64,000 nt of DNA, from positions 62,001-126,000 of the forward strand of contig NZ_JBLXDO010000002.1 in assembly GCF_048263965.1 (NCBI RefSeq), written 5' to 3'. The stretch's first letter is position 1; each line of letters opens with the position of its first letter. Below the pieces are notes generated by a model. It did no database searches. It worked only from the letters and a program-made list of their open reading frames with translations, and was not told the origin of the DNA. The DNA is from Ferrimonas sp048263965 (lineage in GTDB: Bacteria; Pseudomonadota; Gammaproteobacteria; Enterobacterales; Shewanellaceae). This document shows, piece by piece, positions 36,529-45,294 of this stretch. The position numbers and the translations under genes were made by a program.

Positions 36529-36543
36529 CCGCTCACCCCTTCT

Positions 36544-38832
36544 CTAGTGCTCCTGAGCCTTAAACCAGCGCAATCGATTGGCGTTGGTGACCACCGTAAC
36601 CGATGAAAACGCCATGGCGGCACCAGCAATCACGGGATTCAGCAGAACCCCAAAAAACGGAAACAATACACCGGCAGCAATGGGCACCCCGGCAACGTTA
36701 TAGATAAAGGCGCCAAACAAATTCTGCTTGATGTTTTGGAGGGTCGCCCGACTGACTGCTATGGCGTCCGCGAGGCCATGTAGCGAACCACGCATCAAGG
36801 TGACGTCCGAACTTTCTATCGCCACGTCGGTACCGGTTCCAATGGCAAAGCCAACATTCGCCAGGGCCAGTGCGGGCGCGTCGTTAATGCCATCTCCCAC
36901 CATGCCAACCACTTCTCCGGCGGATTGCAGCTCCTGTACTTTTTTTGCCTTGTCATCCGGAAGTACTTCGGAAAAATACTCAGTGATTCCCACTTTCCCA
37001 GCCACCGCCCTGGCGGTATCCCGGTTATCTCCTGTGAGCATCACCACTCTAATCCCGCTCTGCTGCATGCGCTCAATGGCCTTAATAGAATCCTCCTTGA
37101 TTGGATCGGCAACGGCAATAATCGCCACCAACCTACCATTTACAGCAAAGTACATCGGCGTCTTGGCGTCAGCCGCCAGAGACTGGGCCTGCTCGACATA
37201 CTCCTCCACATCAACGTTACGCTGGCTCATCAACTTTTCATTGCCAAACAACAGCGCCTGTCCATTGGCTTTGGCTTCAACCCCTTGACCAGCGACCGCA
37301 TTAAACGCTTCGACTTTGCCCGGCTTTATTCCCCGCTCCAGGGCGGATTCAACAATGGCCATAGCCAGTGGATGCTCAGAGCCGGATTCAAGAGTGGCCG
37401 CCAGCTGCATCACCTCAAGTTCGTTGCTGCCATTAGCGACGATCACATCGGTAACTTTGGGAGTACCCAGGGTAATAGTGCCGGTTTTATCCAAAATCAT
37501 GGCGCTGATCTTAGAAGCCGTTTGCAAAGCCTCGCCATTACGAATCAACACCCCCGCTTCTGCGGCCTTGCCTACCCCAACAATCACCGAGATAGGTGTC
37601 GCTAGCCCCAACGCGCACGGGCAGGCAATGATCAGCACCGTAGTCGCCGATACAACGGCAAAGGCGACGGCAGGCTCTGGTCCCAAATTCAGCCATACCA
37701 GAGCGCTGACCACAGCGATGATCATAATTACCGGAACAAAAACCCCAGAAATCACATCGGCCAATCGGCCAATCGGCGGCTTGGAGTTTTGTGCTCGCTT
37801 CACCATGTTGATAATCTGCGCCAACGCGGTGTCCGCCCCGACCCGGTTGGCTTGAAAAAGGATGGTACCGGTTTTATTGAGGGTTCCTGCCACCACCTCG
37901 TCGCCCTCGCTCTTTTCAACAGGCATGGGCTCACCGGTCAGCATGGACTCATCGATCGAGGTATGGCCATCAGTTACGATGCCGTCAACCGGCAGTTTCT
38001 CGCCCGGACGTACGCGAACGGTATCGCCCACTAAAACCTGCTCAATCAGTACATCCAGTTCCTGACCCTCTCGAATCACCCGAGCAGTTTTTGCTTGCAA
38101 ACCGATCAGCCGCTTGATCGCTTCGGAGGTGCGTCCACGCGCTTTCACCTCCAGTGCCAGCCCAAGATTAATCAAGCCAATGATCATCGCCGTTGCCTCA
38201 AAATACACATGCCTTGCCATTGCCGGCAACAGATCAGGCACCGCCACTACAACCACGGAATAAAACCAAGCCGTGCCCGTACCCAGCGCAATCAGGGTAT
38301 CCATAGTTGCCGAATGATTTTTGAACGACTGCCAGGCACCAACATAGAAATGTTTGCCGGAAAAGACCATAACGGCCAGGGTCAAGATGCCAATTAGCGA
38401 CCAGACCAGACGCTCGGAAGCAGTCTCTACGGTCATCTCCCCGCCCAAAACGCCGTAAAGCATCAGAGGAACCCCAAGGGAGAGAGCCATAACCATCTCT
38501 CTCATCAGGCGTTTGTAGTAGGCTCTGTCAGCTTGTTCCCGCTCATCCATCGCATCGATATTCCCTCCCTTTGAGAAGGGCTTGGCGCTGTAACCCGCCT
38601 GCTCGACAGCTTTTATGAGGGCATCAGTAGGAGCATTCCCGCTGACGGTCACCGTGCGCATGGCGAAATTCATTGCAGCTTGGTTTACTCCAGGAACATT
38701 GACCAGCGCAGCTTCGATCTTATCCACGCAGCTGGCACAACTGACGCCATCGACAATGAGTTCAACCGGCTCGGCTCTACTTGCGCCAGGACGTGATTTA
38801 TCGAGTGACTCCTGCCTTGGCATTACCTTCAT
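36544..38832 (-). CDS. copA: copper-translocating P1B-type ATPase
   Basis: 762 residues from the ATG at 38830-38832, preceded by GGGAG at a suitable distance. Longer in-frame starts add an atypical tail. There is one N-terminal heavy-metal domain with GVSCASC (about 33), then eight membrane helices. The transport motif ACPCALGLATP, the phosphorylation site DKTGTIT, the SEHPLA motif and the GDGINDAPAL hinge are all present. It exports Cu(I) to the periplasm. It is the first gene of a six-gene minus-strand operon driven by the CueR-type promoter at 39096-39126. It is cargo of the CAST. Confidence 0.95.
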   Translation of the reverse strand: MKVMPRQESLDKSRPGASRAEPVELIVDGVSCASCVDKIEAALVNVPGVNQAAMNFAMRTVTVSGNAPTDALIKAVEQAGYSAKPFSKGGNIDAMDEREQADRAYYKRLMREMVMALSLGVPLMLYGVLGGEMTVETASERLVWSLIGILTLAVMVFSGKHFYVGAWQSFKNHSATMDTLIALGTGTAWFYSVVVVAVPDLLPAMARHVYFEATAMIIGLINLGLALEVKARGRTSEAIKRLIGLQAKTARVIREGQELDVLIEQVLVGDTVRVRPGEKLPVDGIVTDGHTSIDESMLTGEPMPVEKSEGDEVVAGTLNKTGTILFQANRVGADTALAQIINMVKRAQNSKPPIGRLADVISGVFVPVIMIIAVVSALVWLNLGPEPAVAFAVVSATTVLIIACPCALGLATPISVIVGVGKAAEAGVLIRNGEALQTASKISAMILDKTGTITLGTPKVTDVIVANGSNELEVMQLAATLESGSEHPLAMAIVESALERGIKPGKVEAFNAVAGQGVEAKANGQALLFGNEKLMSQRNVDVEEYVEQAQSLAADAKTPMYFAVNGRLVAIIAVADPIKEDSIKAIERMQQSGIRVVMLTGDNRDTARAVAGKVGITEYFSEVLPDDKAKKVQELQSAGEVVGMVGDGINDAPALALANVGFAIGTGTDVAIESSDVTLMRGSLHGLADAIAVSRATLQNIKQNLFGAFIYNVAGVPIAAGVLFPFFGVLLNPVIAGAAMAFSSVTVVTNANRLRWFKAQEH

Positions 38833-39095
38833 AGTAAGAATTCTCCCGGATAGTGCCCTTATCAGTACCAAAATGTTGCGTATAGGGGAGACAATGCCTC
38901 CGGTTACACTCATTCCACCGCCCCCTCCCGGAACCCGATACCTTTTGGAGAGAACCACAGCAAACATGGGTACCTTGTTATCACTGCTTCAGTAGAGGTA
39001 GTACCAACTAGCCAAATCAGTACGCCCGCAACAATAAAGTCAGGCTGCTGGGTGATGTTGATCATGTTTCGCACCCTTTGGCTTGTTCTATCCTC

Positions 39096-39126
39096 ACCAT
39101 AGACCTTACCCTTACAGGAAGGTCAA
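39096..39126 (-). promoter_or_regulatory. CueR-type promoter of the copA operon
   Basis: On the minus strand -35 TTGACC (39126-39121) and -10 TATGGT (39101-39096) are separated by 19 bases, the overlong spacer of MerR-family promoters. Inside is the dyad ACCTTACC / GGAAGGT (39103-39123), very close to the known CueR site of E. coli copA. cueR lies just to the right. Confidence 0.88.
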
Positions 39127-39147
39127 GGTTGGCTCTGGAGACGGTGA

Positions 39148-39558
39148 ATGAAAATATCAGCCATAGCAAAAGCAGCCGGATTGACGGTCAAAACCATTCG
39201 TTACTACGAGAGTGTAGGATTGATCTCGCCGCCACAGCGCAGTGACAACGGTTACCGAAGTTATGATGAGACCCAAATCCCTGGCCTAAGACTGATCCGC
39301 AGAGCTCGAACTGCCGGATTCTCAGTGGCAGAGTGCAAGGAATTACTAGGACTGTTCAACAACCAAAGTAGGCATAGTCACGATGTGTACGAAACCGTGA
39401 ACTCAAAAATTTTGCAGATAGATCAAAAGGTTAAGGAGTTAATTCAGATTCGCACCGCACTTGCTGGCCTGGCAGGGACCTGCGCTAACGACAAAACGCC
39501 AGATTGTGCCATTTTGGATTCCTTGGCGGCCCCAGACGATGAACTTCCAATCGACTGA
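39148..39558 (+). CDS. cueR: CueR-like copper-responsive MerR-family regulator
   Basis: 136 residues. The MerR helix-turn-helix (about 1-40) reads MKISAIAKAAGLTVKTIRYYESVGLI. A long dimerisation helix follows, and the C-terminal metal loop has two Cys spaced CANDKTPDC (about 112-120), the arrangement used by CueR for Cu(I). It is divergent from copA across the 19-bp-spacer promoter it should control. The loop lacks the CCH-type extra ligands seen in zinc sensors. The assignment to Cu(I)/Ag(I) rests on the loop and the neighbours. Confidence 0.9.
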   Translation: MKISAIAKAAGLTVKTIRYYESVGLISPPQRSDNGYRSYDETQIPGLRLIRRARTAGFSVAECKELLGLFNNQSRHSHDVYETVNSKILQIDQKVKELIQIRTALAGLAGTCANDKTPDCAILDSLAAPDDELPID

Positions 39559-39738
39559 CAGATTCCGGCCCCTTGCGCCCTTCGGACTTTCTAGTGTGCT
39601 TAGAGCAGATAGAGACTTTAAATTACGTTAGATGAAAGGCTTAAAAAATGACGGGCGCACCTGTTGATCCGAATCAATTGCTTTTCCTCGGCCACACCTA
39701 AACTTTAAGGGTCAACTTGCTCAAGGGGAGAAGGGAAG

Positions 39739-40734
39739 ATGACTCTTTTTAAAGGCGCTGCAGTAGTAACATCGACGGTGCTGATGGTGGCGTGTGGTGG
39801 TGGCGATAGCGGGTCGGGCAACACGCCATCCCCTCCTCAAGAAACCGGTCTGTTGACGGTGGCAATCTCCGATGCCCCAATGGACGATGTCGAGATGGTT
39901 TGGCTGAGTCTAAACGAGTTGGTTATGACAGATGAGCATGGCCTACAACACCGTTACGCCGTCCATAACCCTAATTTCGATCTGCTTAATTTCCAAGGTA
40001 TGAATAGCCACACTCTTATGTCCGGCTTAGAACTGCCCAAAGGGCACTATCATAATGTTCATTTCACCGTCCATGCCGGAACGGGGAACCAGGGCAGCGC
40101 AGTGGAAAATGCACAAGGGCGCCATGGTCTACGGGTCGAATCCGGATACTTGCCAATGGCGGACTTCACCGTTGAAGCTGAGCAGCATCATACCCATACG
40201 CTGGATGTGGACCTTTACCGGGGCATGTTCCAAAACTCCGAGGAGTTTGAGATACGGCACATCGGAATCAACTCCGTTGACAACCGCCACATGGGTCATG
40301 TTATCGGCGAAATGGACCCGCAATGGCTAGCCGACTGCGAAACAGAGTTTGCTTCCAAAAGCTTACCTGGTGGCCTCTTTACGCATTTAGCCTACTTTTA
40401 CCCAGACAGTGTTACCGACATTGCTCAAATGGCGGACTCAAGTGTCTCTCGCGACGACCAGAGAGTGCTACCTATCGCGGTTACCCCGATCTTTATTGAT
40501 GAACATGGTGACTGGCATTTTGTGATGGGATACCTCCCAGAGGGCAACTATCGCGTCGGCTACAGTTGCCTAGGTCATTTGGATGATCCACAAACTGACG
40601 ACATCAATAACGGCGAGTTTGTCATGTACCGCGATGGTGGAGCTCTGACGGTAGACAGCGGTGAAAATGGTGGCCATCAAAACGTTCATCAATGTGGTAA
40701 CGGCCATGTCGGCGGCGGCCATGGTGGCCACTAA
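39739..40734 (+). CDS. DUF4382 domain lipoprotein with His/Gly-rich tail (copy 1)
   Basis: 331 residues. A lipobox (LMVACGGG, Cys about 19) gives outer-membrane anchoring. A DUF4382 domain begins at GLLTVAISDAPMDDVEMVWLSLNELVM (about 38-180), followed by a second conserved region (DNRHMGHVIGEMDPQWLADCE; YFYPDSVTDIA). The C-terminal tail has clustered His and Gly (HQCGNGHVGGGHGGH). A paralogue is encoded at 42990-43997. Both sit among copper genes, and the His-rich tail suggests metal binding. DUF4382 function is not known. Confidence 0.82.
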   Translation: MTLFKGAAVVTSTVLMVACGGGDSGSGNTPSPPQETGLLTVAISDAPMDDVEMVWLSLNELVMTDEHGLQHRYAVHNPNFDLLNFQGMNSHTLMSGLELPKGHYHNVHFTVHAGTGNQGSAVENAQGRHGLRVESGYLPMADFTVEAEQHHTHTLDVDLYRGMFQNSEEFEIRHIGINSVDNRHMGHVIGEMDPQWLADCETEFASKSLPGGLFTHLAYFYPDSVTDIAQMADSSVSRDDQRVLPIAVTPIFIDEHGDWHFVMGYLPEGNYRVGYSCLGHLDDPQTDDINNGEFVMYRDGGALTVDSGENGGHQNVHQCGNGHVGGGHGGH

Positions 40735-41083
40735 CCTAACTAAATAAGTAAAGTGCTACTGTGGAGGCCGGGTTGCGTCAGTCGTTAGCTTGTATTCAGC
40801 CCAGCATTCATGTAACCACCAAAACCCTGTTGCCTGAAACACCGGTTGAGGCTGTAGCTTCTGTTCGGTGCCGGTATGCGTGGTTTTCTGAGACATAGAC
40901 TGTTGACCCTCCCCCTGGGGGAAGGTTTATGCTGCGCGTCGAAAGTCAGATTAAACGCTTCGCCACCACAGTTGTATTGAGCGAGATTTTCGAAACCTCC
41001 TGAAGTGTTAATCAGACCAAGCTATCAAGATAAGACGTTAGTTAAACTGACGCCTCATCATTCATCAGTTACAGGCGAATAAT
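40735..41083. other. intergenic region holding a MerR-type promoter
   Basis: About 350 bases between DUF4382 copy 1 and the Cys-rich gene. Apart from the promoter-like element at 40903-40933 no gene is visible. Confidence 0.5.
40903..40933 (+). promoter_or_regulatory. MerR-type promoter element 1 (19-bp spacer)
   Basis: -35 TTGACC (40903-40908), a 19-base spacer and -10 TATGCT (40928-40933). The spacer is occupied by a GC-rich dyad, CTCCCCCTGGGGGAAGG. It sits 150 bases before the Cys-rich gene at 41084. The half-site ACCCTCCCC differs from the ACCTTACC site at copA. Confidence 0.75.
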
Positions 41084-41476
41084 GTGCGAACAATCAGTTT
41101 TTTCCTTCTGATCTTCGCCCTGACCTTTCAGGGGGCATTAGTTGGTGCCCAAACACCCGTAACGGTATCGTTCTATGACTCTGAAGCAGTGGTGGAATCA
41201 TCTACTGACTGCCATGGCGGTACTGACTTTGCCTTGACCGCTGCAGATCATGATTGCTGCCAAGCTATCAACGCCGCGATGGTCTGCTGTATGGATACAG
41301 GAGCCCCCTCCTGTAACGATACCTGCTCGCAGTGCCAGGTACAGGGCTCCGCCGCACCTGGCCTCCCTAGTGCTTTGCCCCGAGTTTCCTTCAAGCTATC
41401 GGACAATCCACAGTTACAACCCGTCTTTTTCTATACTTTGACCGTCTCCGAGCTAACCCCTCCTCCAATAGCCTAG
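41084..41476 (+). CDS. Cys-rich secreted protein in the copper island
   Basis: 130 residues from a GTG at 41084. A signal peptide (residues 1 to about 22) is followed by a stretch with nine Cys within about 45 residues (STDCHGG, DHDCCQA, MVCCMDTGAPSCNDTCSQCQ), then a Pro-rich tail. The shape recalls small copper-inducible Cys/His-rich proteins such as CopL, but I cannot assign it. It lies between two DUF4382 genes, downstream of a MerR-type promoter, so metal binding is a fair inference. Confidence 0.65.
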   Translation: MRTISFFLLIFALTFQGALVGAQTPVTVSFYDSEAVVESSTDCHGGTDFALTAADHDCCQAINAAMVCCMDTGAPSCNDTCSQCQVQGSAAPGLPSALPRVSFKLSDNPQLQPVFFYTLTVSELTPPPIA

Positions 41477-41766
41477 GCCCACGTTTGGGCAGCGCTACAT
41501 CGAACCGATTAAGTCCAATTGATGACCTGAGCAGGATTTCCCCCCCCTTTTGGTCTCAAAAATTTGGCATACCAACTTTTTGAAGTCGGAATCGATAATA
41601 ACAGCCGCCCAACCCCTCAAATTAAGTATTTAGTTCAAAAGTACTGAGCGATGGCAGTGCGACCTACAGGTAATAACCTAGGGTTCTGCCGTTGGTGAAT
41701 TGGACAATCTGCCGACGCTTAGGCAAGTCCCACACACATCTAATGCCCATACATTAGGAACACATT
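41477..41766. other. intergenic region upstream of cueP
   Basis: About 290 bases before cueP. No MerR-type 19-bp-spacer element as clear as the others was found. It may share the upstream promoter or have an ordinary one. Confidence 0.4.
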
Positions 41767-42375
41767 ATGTTTAAAAAGTTAGTAATCACCAGCCTGATGG
41801 TTTTTGGATTGAATGCCTGCAGTCAAGGTTCAAATATTGAGGAGCAGGCGGCATCGTTCAGCCAGCTGAATCATAAACAGGCCTTGCTTCAGGCTCATCA
41901 ATGGTACAAAAACGAACAAGATATCCTGGTGCGCGTTTATCCAGATAAAGTAGCCGCCACCTTTGCAGACGGTACCGAAAGCCATGTAGCCATCCCGGAA
42001 GATCAGTTTCTGCTCTCCATCGCGCCATGGGTCAACTTTAGCCATCCTTGTGGAAACCACGTTCCAACAAGTTGCACGGGCGAGCTGATCAACCAGAAGA
42101 TGCACATGTCAGCAATAGACATTGAGACCGGTGAAAAGATATTGAATCAGATGGTCACCACGCAGCACGATGGCTTTATCGACTTCTGGGTGCCGCGCAA
42201 CCGTCAATTGAAGTTCACCTTCCATTACAGCGACGCCAATGGTGTGCACCACGAAGCACAAGAGCTGTTAACCACCTTTGACGACAGCCGCACCTGCATT
42301 ACCACAATGCAGCTAGTTGCCATGAACACCAGCGATACGCAGATGAATGTTCATAACCAACACCAACACCATTGA
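41767..42375 (+). CDS. cueP: CueP-like periplasmic copper-binding protein
   Basis: 202 residues with a lipoprotein-like signal (FGLNACSQG, Cys about 19). The CueP core has the diagnostic HPCGNHVPTSCTGEL motif (about 96-110) and a later Cys (TCITTMQL), the residues used for copper binding in Salmonella CueP. The C-terminus adds a His cluster (HNQHQHH). CueP supplies or buffers periplasmic copper and is part of copper tolerance in organisms lacking the Cus pump. A promoter-like element follows its stop. Confidence 0.85.
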   Translation: MFKKLVITSLMVFGLNACSQGSNIEEQAASFSQLNHKQALLQAHQWYKNEQDILVRVYPDKVAATFADGTESHVAIPEDQFLLSIAPWVNFSHPCGNHVPTSCTGELINQKMHMSAIDIETGEKILNQMVTTQHDGFIDFWVPRNRQLKFTFHYSDANGVHHEAQELLTTFDDSRTCITTMQLVAMNTSDTQMNVHNQHQHH

Positions 42376-42385
42376 TTAAAAACCC

Positions 42386-42416
42386 TTGACCCTCCCCTCA
42401 GGGGAGGGTCTACCCT
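42386..42416 (+). promoter_or_regulatory. MerR-type promoter element 2 (19-bp spacer)
   Basis: -35 TTGACC (42386-42391), 19-base spacer, -10 TACCCT (42411-42416). The spacer has the near-perfect dyad ACCCTCCCCTCAGGGGAGGGT (42390-42410 region). A 41-codon frame begins 43 bases downstream. Confidence 0.75.
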
Positions 42417-42458
42417 GAGCGAAAATGCCATTAACTTTTTTATAGCCAGATTAACTCA

Positions 42459-42584
42459 ATGTCCTTGATACGCACGCAACAATACTCTCAACGCACTGCA
42501 GCATTGCTGCTGGTGCCGGCGGTTTACTATTTGTGGTGTCAACGTGAGATATCAATACGGAATCAACAGATTTCAAATCGCTGA
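42459..42584 (+). CDS. possible 41-residue peptide after MerR-type promoter 2
   Basis: An ATG at 42459 opens a 41-codon frame ending TGA at 42584, with a hydrophobic centre (AALLLVPAVYYLWC). No strong ribosome site is seen. Its main support is the position just downstream of a convincing MerR-type promoter that otherwise has no target before the next promoters. Confidence 0.3.
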   Translation: MSLIRTQQYSQRTAALLLVPAVYYLWCQREISIRNQQISNR

Positions 42585-42703
42585 CGACTGATTAAAGAAT
42601 GAATTTATCGCCTGTTAGGAATGTATTAAACCATCACATTATTACGCTCCCGTAATGAGTAACAGGCGATAGAGCATTAGTATTAACAATAGAATAATGG
42701 CTT

Positions 42704-42835
42704 CAATTAACAAACCCTAGACCATCCCCCTAATGGGAGGGTTTATCCCAACAAACTTAATAAGGACCTCAATTAACAAACCCTAGACCCTCCCCCTAAC
42801 GGGAGGGTTTACCCCAATAAATTCTATGGTGTCAG
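42704..42835 (+). repeat. 66-bp tandem duplication carrying MerR-type promoter elements 3 and 4
   Basis: The unit CAATTAACAAACCCTAGACC begins at 42704 and again at 42770, a 66-base period. Each copy holds a -35-like TAGACC (42718-42723; 42784-42789) followed by a dyad CCCCCTAA(T/C)GGGAGGGTT within an about 19-base spacer and a weak -10 (TTATCC; TTACCC). The copies differ at a few positions. They lie upstream of DUF4382 copy 2. Confidence 0.8.
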
Positions 42836-42989
42836 CCACTTAATTTCACAAGGAGCCTCAAACTAATGAAAAAGGCGTTCCAACAAGCAACTTAGATTCA
42901 CCTCGTCGGCTATATTGTGAGCCAAACCCTAGATCGCATATAGTCAAAATAGTACATTATCAATCCATTATATAAAAAGGATGTCGATT

Positions 42990-43997
42990 ATGAAAAGGTA
43001 CTGCCTTGTATTATTTCCGCTACTAGTGGCTTGTGGCAGCGACAACGATTCCGCTCCTGCTCCCACACCACCTGACGCTGAAGGCACGGTATCCATCGCC
43101 ATCTCTGATGCCCCGGTGGATAATGTCAGTAGCGTAGTGTTGCAACTGGACTCCATTGATCTGACCCTTCAGCACCAAGGGATCAATGGTGACATAATCT
43201 CCCTGGATCTATCTGATCAAAACGTTGATTTGCTTGAATACCAAGGAGAACAGGCCGCTTGGTTGATTGAGGGGCAGGGCGTACCCGCCGGCCAGTATAT
43301 GGCTCACCTAAATGTGGTCGAAGGCAGTGGCGACGCCGGTTCTTACGTCGAAGACGGCGCCGGCAAACACCCCCTGGATATCGTCCAGCCCCATCTGCCG
43401 CTAGGATCGATCACCGTGATTGAGAACGAGGCCTTATCGTTTACCCTAGAGGTAGACCTGCGCTACGCACTGCTACTTGATGATGAGGGTAATTACACCC
43501 TGGATATTCATGGAATGCGGTGGGTTGATAACCGCTACATGGGCCACCTCAACGGCGTGGTGGACGAAGCCCTAATCAATGACTGCGAGGCAGACCATCC
43601 TGGACTTGCGAATCAAGATGGTTCCTTTATTCACGTGGCTTACCTTTACCCCCAAAGTACAGCCATTGAAGCCATGGATGACATTGCATTAACAGCCGAA
43701 ACAGGCAAAGTGTTACCAACCACCACAGCGCCAATCTATCAAATGCACGATGGAAACTGGCACTTCCAGGTCGGCTACCTGGCAGAAGGCGAGTATCAGC
43801 TAGGCTACACCTGCCTTGGCCACCTAGATCAACCCAGCAGCAATGAAGGTGCCGACAGCGACTTCAACATCTATGATGACGGTGGTGCCATCACCATCAA
43901 TAGTGGTCCTAACGGCGGCTACAACAATAACTGCCAGATGGGGCAAGGCGGTTACAGTGGCGGTGGCCATGGTCACGGCGGCGGAGGTCGCGGTTAA
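42990..43997 (+). CDS. DUF4382 domain lipoprotein with Gly/His-rich tail (copy 2)
   Basis: 335 residues from the ATG at 42990 (AAAAGG about 10 bases upstream); an ATG three codons earlier is possible. Lipobox LLVACGS (Cys about 13), then the DUF4382 domain starting GTVSIAISDAPVDNVSSVVLQLDSI. The same second region as copy 1 follows (DNRYMGHLNGVVDEALINDCE). The tail is CQMGQGGYSGGGHGHGGGGRG-like, rich in Gly with few His. Regulated probably by the duplicated MerR-type promoter upstream. Function unknown; copper context. Confidence 0.82.
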   Translation: MKRYCLVLFPLLVACGSDNDSAPAPTPPDAEGTVSIAISDAPVDNVSSVVLQLDSIDLTLQHQGINGDIISLDLSDQNVDLLEYQGEQAAWLIEGQGVPAGQYMAHLNVVEGSGDAGSYVEDGAGKHPLDIVQPHLPLGSITVIENEALSFTLEVDLRYALLLDDEGNYTLDIHGMRWVDNRYMGHLNGVVDEALINDCEADHPGLANQDGSFIHVAYLYPQSTAIEAMDDIALTAETGKVLPTTTAPIYQMHDGNWHFQVGYLAEGEYQLGYTCLGHLDQPSSNEGADSDFNIYDDGGAITINSGPNGGYNNNCQMGQGGYSGGGHGHGGGGRG

Positions 43998-44001
43998 GCT
44001 A

Positions 44002-44035
44002 CTCAAAAGCGCAGCCTTTAAGCTGCGCTTTTGAG
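44002..44035 (+). terminator. terminator after DUF4382 copy 2
   Basis: A perfect 14-bp stem (CTCAAAAGCGCAGC / GCTGCGCTTTTGAG) with a 6-base loop, 5 bases after the stop codon. It closes the plus-strand copper genes. Confidence 0.85.
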
Positions 44036-44301
44036 TCTTGACGATCTGAACGTTCGTAAACCTAACCAGTAAAGTAAACTTTTCCGAGAAAACTAAACTA
44101 CCAATATCCTATTAGGAGCCTACTATAGCAAAACATAATTGGTGCACCTTTTTGTCAGGTCGGTCGACAAGCAGGCCATTTGACATTTCCACTCTAACAA
44201 ACCGTTTCCGCCCCTCACCGCGGTTCATCAAACATAATGGTATTTATGGAAGTAGGGCTATTCAATTCATGACGATTGTTCGGTCGAAGAATATGACTTC
44301 G
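44036..44301. other. AT-rich gap with no gene seen
   Basis: About 265 bases between the terminator and the end of the methyltransferase gene. Nothing supported. Confidence 0.4.
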
Positions 44302-44949
44302 CTAAGATTTTGAGCCAGACAATATGTACATTAGCCCGCCGTATACTTCTTCGATACTGGTATCTTGAAACTGACATCTAACTTGCTGGCATGTATCGTT
44401 TCTGAAATAGTCCTCCGTCAACCCGAATGGGCTAGACAGCCAAACAAACAGCCTAAATAGCCAAGTCGGCCAGTGACTTGGATACTTCCCATCAACTACA
44501 GAAATCCTACCACCTGGTGCGATAGAGCTCGCCATCTTCTCGATAATGAACTTTCGATCCTCCAGATACCCAAAAACTCCTGTCGCAATAATTCCATCCA
44601 TGCCTGCTGGAAAGTCAAATTTCGATATGTCAGAATGAACTAACTGGACATTTTCCCAGCCTGATTGGTTAACTCTCTCCTGGGCACAAGACAACATTTC
44701 CGAGCTAAAATCAACCCCAACCAAGTGTCCTTCGCGCCCAATTTTTCTCATAAGAAGATCAAAATTCAAACCCGTGCCACAACCTAGTTCAAGAACACAA
44801 TCTCCCTTTTTTAGTTCTAGTAAGTCAACGGCTTTTTCTCGATAACGTTCAATATCAAGACCGATCAACCGATAGAGTCTTACTGCCAAATCGTATTTTC
44901 TAGCGTATTTTTGATACGCAGATTCTACAATTTCCTTCGAGACCGCCAT
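44302..44949 (-). CDS. class I SAM-dependent methyltransferase
   Basis: 215 residues from the ATG at 44947-44949, which has a strong GGGAGGTGAAT ribosome site. Motif I (VLELGCGTGLNFDLL, about 52-66), motif II region (VGVDFSSEMLSCAQERV) and a motif III-like GGRISVVDGKYPSHWP mark a UbiE/PmtA-like methyltransferase; phospholipid or quinone substrates are possible but not shown. It is more AT-rich than the copper cargo. It lies between the copper island and the CRISPR array, and no partner gene is apparent. Confidence 0.78.
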   Translation of the reverse strand: MAVSKEIVESAYQKYARKYDLAVRLYRLIGLDIERYREKAVDLLELKKGDCVLELGCGTGLNFDLLMRKIGREGHLVGVDFSSEMLSCAQERVNQSGWENVQLVHSDISKFDFPAGMDGIIATGVFGYLEDRKFIIEKMASSIAPGGRISVVDGKYPSHWPTWLFRLFVWLSSPFGLTEDYFRNDTCQQVRCQFQDTSIEEVYGGLMYILSGSKS

Positions 44950-45268
44950 ATTCACCTCCCTTCACCTAACTATAGAAGAAGTCCACTGTTATTGTATTGG
45001 GAAAAGATAACGAATCGCTTCGACTTCCTGTGACGACTTTATAGCTGACATTTTGAAGGTTACAACCGCATGTTGGCTCGACTAACATTCGGTGCACTGA
45101 TTGCGTGCAAGAAGTGATTATGGTCAATGCCTTTTCGCACTTGGTAGCGATGAAACATGGGCTGGTACTGATGGGAAAACCGGCCTTTTACAGCGGACTC
45201 AGCCGGTAATCGAATTCGGACAGTCTTGGCGTTACCGTGTGAGTAACGATCGATTTCTGAAAGGAAAA
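44950..45268. other. gap between the methyltransferase gene and the CRISPR terminator
   Basis: About 320 bases with the methyltransferase promoter expected at its left. No gene supported. Confidence 0.4.
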
Positions 45269-45292
45269 AGCCCCCGGCGGTTGCCGGGGGCT
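45269..45292 (-). terminator. terminator of the tniQ-cas-CRISPR transcript
   Basis: A 10-bp GC stem (AGCCCCCGGC / GCCGGGGGCT) with a 4-base loop, followed on the minus strand by TTTTTCC. It lies 2 bases beyond the last, degenerate CRISPR repeat and should end the cas-array transcript. Confidence 0.88.
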
Positions 45293-45294
45293 AA

